Shown: one piece after another, positions 6,445 to 10,330 of the stretch | How positions within the stretch are numbered: position 1 is the stretch's first letter | Layout: the number at the start of each line of letters is the position of its first letter | Source of the DNA: Candidatus Zipacnadia bacterium | Lineage (GTDB): Bacteria; Armatimonadota; Zipacnadia; Zipacnadales; Zipacnadaceae | Direction of reading: 5' to 3' | DNA length: 10,330 nucleotides | Assembly: GCA_029821455.1 (NCBI GenBank) | Contig: JALGTI010000086.1 | Location: forward strand, 1-10,330 | Notes under the pieces: model-generated | Seen by the model: the letters and a program-made list of their open reading frames with translations, nothing else | Databases searched by the model: none | Told to the model about the DNA's origin: nothing | Made by a program: the position numbers and the translations under genes

Positions 6445-8385
6445 TCAATCTGCCGGTTGACCCGGCACTGCGTAGCTGTACACGTGCGATCCGCTGGCGA
6501 AGTAGATGCGGCCGTTGTGGATGTCTCCGCCGGGGCCTATCGGCACTGGCGACTCGGCCAGCATCGTGATGCCGTACGCAAGGGGATCCACGCGGGCGAT
6601 CCCCTTCACAAACAGCATGTAGATGGTCCCGTCAGAGTCGAGCACGAAGACCCGGGGGCCCTGTTGCGAGTTGGTGAGCCCGAAGGTGGCCTCCGTATCC
6701 TGTTCGTGGACGACCCGCCTCTGGATGGGGTCGAGGACGAAGAAGCGCGTGCGGTCCGCGACGCCATAGACGAGCCCGTCAGGCCCAAGGCACATGTCCG
6801 TGTAGTGCTGGACCCCGGGGAACACGACCTCGTGCCACTCAATCTGCTTCGTCGTCATGTCTATGATGTACAGCTCCGCCTCCGTAGCCTTCTTTTCGCC
6901 ACCCGTACCGGGGCTTGTCGTGGAGCCGCCCAACAGTTTGCCGCCTGGCAACGCCACCAGGCTCATGGTGGAGTGCTCCGGTAGGATCTCCGTGTGCTCG
7001 ATAATGCTCGAAGTCCCGGTTTCGCGGTCCCAGAACAGCAGGCCCCCGCCGGTGTAGCCGTATCCGGGTGTGCCGGCCAGCACGAGCGTCTCGCCGTCAG
7101 GATGCGCCAGGAGGTCGTGTGGTCGGTTGATGGTAGGTGAGCACTGGGTGAGAAAGAGGGGGTTCGAGTCCTCGTTCCCTTTGGTGGTCGGTACCCACTC
7201 CCGTGATGGGTCCCATTCCAGCAGGAAGCCGCCGCCGTAGCCACCGACGAAGAAGCGATCGCCCTGTCGGGCCACGGTGTTCCACTGTCCGTAGCTGGGG
7301 CGGTTGATCCACTCATCGGTCTGCGGATTGTAGCTGAAGAAACGCATGGGGAAGGCCGTGCCGCCGCAGATCGTGCCGTCCGGAGCAACCGCGAGGCCCA
7401 TGATGTGTGCGCCTTCGCTGGTGTAGTCGAATTGCAGTCTCTTGACCTCGCCGGTCCGCGGATCTTCAACCACGAGGACCCGGTTCACGAGGTCGCAGGC
7501 CTTTAGCTGTTTCCCATCGGGAAAATCGGCGTGGACCAGGCTCTGGCTGCTGGTGATGATGGGCTTGGGGTTGACATCCTGGATCTGTCCGATCATCTTC
7601 CCCTCGCCCTTATAGAACTCGTACCATTTGTCTTCCGCACCAGCAACGGGCAGACCATACACTTTGCCGTTCATGTCGCGATAGACGTACCCACTTCTTC
7701 CTTTGGCGCGTTCGGCTTCAGGGATCATCGGCTTGGCTCGGCCGGTCGAGGGATCGAAGGCTACGATCTGGCTGGCGGTGCTGCCCACCCCGAAGTAGAT
7801 CCAGCCGCTGTCGTCGGCGGCGACATAGCGCTGATACTGGCTCCAGTTTTGCCGGTAGACATGGCCGTAGTCCCTGAACTCACGGGTCTGGGGGTTGAAG
7901 GAGACGACGCCGCTCTGCGGATATGTGACCGACCAGATGACGCCGTTGTCGTCCTCGGTCATGCCCATGGCCATCTGTGGCGCAGTCCTACGGAAGAAGG
8001 TAAACGCCCGCTTCCCGGGGTCGAACTCGACGAAGTGGCTATTGAAGTGGGTGTAGAACTTGTTGTCGCTTGAGAGGATCGAGGCGTAGGGGCAATCGCC
8101 GCCCGGTGGAAAAGGCATGGCGAACTCCTGGCTCTCGCCCGTCTCGGCGTTGATCATCAGAAGCGCATACCCGCCACGGTGGTCAAACAGCCAGACGAGC
8201 ACGACGTTGCGGCCCTCCCCATCAACAGTGGCGACTATGCCGCGGTGGTTGCTGACAGGTGTGGCCACACCGTGATGAAGAAAGCCGTTCCCAAGGTCCT
8301 CGGTCGCGGCGAAAGCCACATGGACTGCTAAGGCGAGGAGCAATGCACTGACGGACACAAGTAGATTACTAGGCGTGAATTCCAC
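6445..8385 (-). CDS. Exported beta-propeller protein of unknown function
   Basis: The 646-residue protein starts at a GTG with an excellent AAAGGAG site 7 nt upstream. Residues 8-26 form a hydrophobic signal-peptide core ending in an AFA motif, with likely cleavage near 26-27. The mature part is built from repeated strands of the form hydrophobic-x-x-[DN]P-x-[TQ]-x-x-x. Recognisable copies occur near 78, 119, 161, 208, 306, 350, 389, 451, 507, 549 and 598, interleaved with DGxIY-type turns such as APDGTI and GPDGLVY. About eleven such units are more than one seven-bladed ring usually needs, so two propellers or one large ring are possible. No catalytic motif, membrane anchor, sorting signal or haem site is seen. 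It resembles NHL/WD40-like or virginiamycin-B-lyase-like propellers only in general fold. It lies 37 nt after priA and 77 nt before def, two genes that are often adjacent. Binding of a ligand or polymer outside the cytoplasm is inference. Confidence 0.88.
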   Translation of the reverse strand: MEFTPSNLLVSVSALLLALAVHVAFAATEDLGNGFLHHGVATPVSNHRGIVATVDGEGRNVVLVWLFDHRGGYALLMINAETGESQEFAMPFPPGGDCPYASILSSDNKFYTHFNSHFVEFDPGKRAFTFFRRTAPQMAMGMTEDDNGVIWSVTYPQSGVVSFNPQTREFRDYGHVYRQNWSQYQRYVAADDSGWIYFGVGSTASQIVAFDPSTGRAKPMIPEAERAKGRSGYVYRDMNGKVYGLPVAGAEDKWYEFYKGEGKMIGQIQDVNPKPIITSSQSLVHADFPDGKQLKACDLVNRVLVVEDPRTGEVKRLQFDYTSEGAHIMGLAVAPDGTICGGTAFPMRFFSYNPQTDEWINRPSYGQWNTVARQGDRFFVGGYGGGFLLEWDPSREWVPTTKGNEDSNPLFLTQCSPTINRPHDLLAHPDGETLVLAGTPGYGYTGGGLLFWDRETGTSSIIEHTEILPEHSTMSLVALPGGKLLGGSTTSPGTGGEKKATEAELYIIDMTTKQIEWHEVVFPGVQHYTDMCLGPDGLVYGVADRTRFFVLDPIQRRVVHEQDTEATFGLTNSQQGPRVFVLDSDGTIYMLFVKGIARVDPLAYGITMLAESPVPIGPGGDIHNGRIYFASGSHVYSYAVPGQPAD

Positions 8386-8392
8386 CGTTACA

Positions 8393-8399
8393 CTCCTTT
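8393..8399 (-). promoter_or_regulatory. Strong Shine-Dalgarno site supporting a GTG start
   Basis: AAAGGAG on the minus strand lies 7 nt before the GTG at 8383-8385. It begins inside the 37-nt priA-propeller gap. No ATG stands in the same frame nearby that would keep the complete signal peptide, so the GTG is the accepted start. Confidence 0.75.
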
Positions 8400-8422
8400 C
8401 AGCGAAGAGCTGTCATCTGTCT

Positions 8423-10330
8423 TCACATCATATCATACGGTTCGACGTCCACAACCATGCTTGTGCTTCCGGTATCACCGAGCCGCTGCTCCATCTGTTC
8501 TAACGTATCTTGCAGCCGCAAAATATCCGGGGCCTTGATAAGAAGCTGATAGCGATAGTTCCCCCTGAGCCGGTGCAGGGGAGCCGGCGCCGGTCCGACA
8601 TACTGGACCTCACCCTCCTTCAGGCTCACTCCCATCTCCTGGAGTATCAGCCCGCAGCGGCTTGCGTGGTGCCGCGCTTTCTCATCATGCTCGTCGGTGA
8701 ACACCAGATTGGCCAGCACCACAAACGGAGGATACAGGTTTTGCTGGCGTGCCGCAAGTTCGGTAGCATAAAAGCCGGCATAGTCGTGCTTGGCAGCAGT
8801 GGCCACGGCATAATGGTTCGGGTTATACGTCTGCACCAGCGCGAGGCCCGGCTTATCCTCCCTACCCGCCCGGCCTGCCACCTGGGTCAGCAGTTGGAAG
8901 GTCTGCTCGGCGGCGCGGAAATCCGGCCGATAAAGGCCCGTATCTGCGTTCAGCACTGCCACCAGCGTCACCGCCGGAAAGTGCAGGCCTTTGGCTATCA
9001 TCTGCGTGCCCACCAGCACATTGGCCTCCCCACGAGCGAAGCGACGCAGGATCTCACCGTATGCACCCTTGTGGGAGACGGTGTCCCGGTCCATCCGCGC
9101 CACGACCGCGCCCTCAAACTCCCGCTCCACCCGGTCAGCGACTCGTTCAGTGCCCAAGCCCTGAAACTTGATGTCGTACCCCTGGCAGTTGGGGCACTGG
9201 TCGGGCACAGGCAGGAAATAGTCACAGTGATGACAGCGCACGGTCTTGGTGTTATGGTGATAGATGAGCGCGACGCCGCAGTCCGGACAGCGCAGGGCAA
9301 AGCCGCACTCGCGGCACATCACGAAGGTTGAGAACCCGCGTCGATTGAGGAAAAGTATGACCTGTTCTCCCCGCTCCAGGCGCTGTTGAGTCTCGTCGCG
9401 GATGCGCTGGCTGAACGTCTGCCCACGTCCCAGCAGCGTCTCCTTCCGCAGGTCAATTATCTCCACTTGCGGCAGCGGCCGGTTGTCAATCCGCTCCCGC
9501 AGCTCCATCAGGGTCATACTGGGGTCGTCGGGATTGGAGGCTCGATAGTAGCTCTCCACCGACGGCGTAGCGCTGCCCATCAGCAGCACTGCGCCGGCCT
9601 GCTGGGCACGCTGGGCTGCTGTTGTCGTCGCCAGGTATCGCGGGGAACTCTCCTGCTTGTAGGCACGCTCGGGTTCCTCGTCCACCACGATTATGCCCAG
9701 GTTCTTCACGGGCGCAAACAGGGCCGACCGTGCCCCCACCACGATCCGCGCATCTCCCCGGGCGATGCGTTGCCATTCGTCGTAGCGCTCCCCCGGCGAC
9801 AGGGCGCTGTGTAGCAGAGCCAGTTCATCACCGAACCGCGCCCGGAAGCGCCCCACCATCTGCGGCGTCAGGCTAATCTCCGGCACTAGTACTATAGCAT
9901 CTCGGCCTCGCTGCAGGGCCTGCTCGATGCTTTGCAGATAGACCTCGGTCTTGCCGCTGCTGGTCACGCCGCGAATTAGTAAGGCACTGTAGTTCCCTTC
10001 ATCCAGCCGGCCCTTGACCCACTGTAAAACCTCTGCCTGAGGCTCGGTCAGCTTGAGGGAAACGGGCGCTTCGTCCCCTATCCCTCTCTGGTCTGGCAGC
10101 CGCGCCACCCGCTGCTGGAAGACGCGCACCATCCCCTTCTTCTCCAGCGCCTTCACCGCCGACCGATGCAGCTCCGCCACCGGCACCACATCGTCATCCG
10201 CCGCCACCAGTCGCTCGATGACCTCCGCCTGGCGCGGCGCTCTCGCGTACAGCCTGTCTATCACCTCAATCCATGGCTCATCGGCCTCCAGCAGCGCCAC
10301 GGCCTGCCGCGTGAGCTTACGCGCTGATGG
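8423..10330 (-). CDS. priA: Primosomal replication restart helicase PriA (N-terminus cut by window edge)
   Basis: The frame is open to the right edge, giving 635 visible residues. PriA is usually 700-800 residues, so the N-terminal DNA-binding part is missing. Counting from the edge, Walker A GVTSSGKT is at 121-128 and LVPEISLTPQ follows near 148. Motif II reads DEEP at 217-220 where the family has DEEH. The GSATPS motif is at about 252-257. Eight zinc-binding cysteines occur as four C-x2-C pairs in the CREC, CPDC, CHHC and CPNC segments. The helicase C-terminal motifs TQMIAKG and QVAGRAGR follow, and the end VDVEPYDMM is typical. PriA reloads the replisome at stalled forks. The YKQ-x5-RY region after motif II is kept, but the usual HARDVA that follows is LATTTA here. 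It ends 37 nt before the propeller gene. Confidence 0.97.
   Translation of the reverse strand, partial: PSARKLTRQAVALLEADEPWIEVIDRLYARAPRQAEVIERLVAADDDVVPVAELHRSAVKALEKKGMVRVFQQRVARLPDQRGIGDEAPVSLKLTEPQAEVLQWVKGRLDEGNYSALLIRGVTSSGKTEVYLQSIEQALQRGRDAIVLVPEISLTPQMVGRFRARFGDELALLHSALSPGERYDEWQRIARGDARIVVGARSALFAPVKNLGIIVVDEEPERAYKQESSPRYLATTTAAQRAQQAGAVLLMGSATPSVESYYRASNPDDPSMTLMELRERIDNRPLPQVEIIDLRKETLLGRGQTFSQRIRDETQQRLERGEQVILFLNRRGFSTFVMCRECGFALRCPDCGVALIYHHNTKTVRCHHCDYFLPVPDQCPNCQGYDIKFQGLGTERVADRVEREFEGAVVARMDRDTVSHKGAYGEILRRFARGEANVLVGTQMIAKGLHFPAVTLVAVLNADTGLYRPDFRAAEQTFQLLTQVAGRAGREDKPGLALVQTYNPNHYAVATAAKHDYAGFYATELAARQQNLYPPFVVLANLVFTDEHDEKARHHASRCGLILQEMGVSLKEGEVQYVGPAPAPLHRLRGNYRYQLLIKAPDILRLQDTLEQMEQRLGDTGSTSMVVDVEPYDMM

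Noticed and set aside
8510..9331. Plus-strand open frame of 273 codons opposite priA
   Set aside because: It mirrors the codon periodicity of priA on the other strand, has no recognisable domain and has no ribosome site.

Overview
The window is a gene-dense bacterial segment, GC-rich by eye, in which every gene I can support lies on the minus strand and is read from right to left. The outermost genes run off both edges. Universal housekeeping genes (priA, def, fmt) with good Shine-Dalgarno sites show a bacterial chromosome. The corrinoid/activase pair, the exported beta-propeller and the YfhO-type membrane protein suggest a little-studied lineage with anaerobic or C1-related metabolism. Armatimonadota, Chloroflexota or a relative would fit, but this is only a guess from gene content.

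From right to left: (1) priA, the primosomal helicase, lacks its N-terminus at the right edge and carries an unusual helicase motif II (DEEP instead of DEEH). (2) A 646-residue exported beta-propeller protein of unknown function sits between priA and def. (3) def (peptide deformylase) and fmt (Met-tRNA formyltransferase) overlap by 4 nt. Fmt formylates the initiator Met-tRNA and Def later removes the formyl group. (4) A small three-repeat TPR protein. (5) A 2Fe-2S/ASKHA corrinoid activase of the RamA/RACE type, followed by a 210-residue corrinoid-binding methyl-carrier protein. Together they are the accessory half of a corrinoid methyltransferase system, but no methyltransferase is encoded here. 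(6) A small four-helix SMR/ArnE-like membrane protein, preceded by a 12-bp perfect inverted repeat and followed by a terminator-like hairpin. (7) The N-terminal 375 residues of a YfhO-family multi-spanning membrane protein, probably a glycosyltransferase, cut by the left edge.

The spacing is tight from priA through the corrinoid protein (gaps of 37, 77, -4, 85, 18 and 99 nt), so one long transcript or a few overlapping ones are likely. The two membrane genes at the left are separated by larger gaps containing hairpins and may be a separate unit acting on lipid-linked sugars. No RNA genes, CRISPR arrays, insertion sequences or att sites were seen, and no gene-free stretch exceeds about 125 nt. 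The most interesting points are the altered PriA motif II, the exported propeller inside the priA-def-fmt cluster, and the methyltransferase-less corrinoid/activase/TPR cluster.
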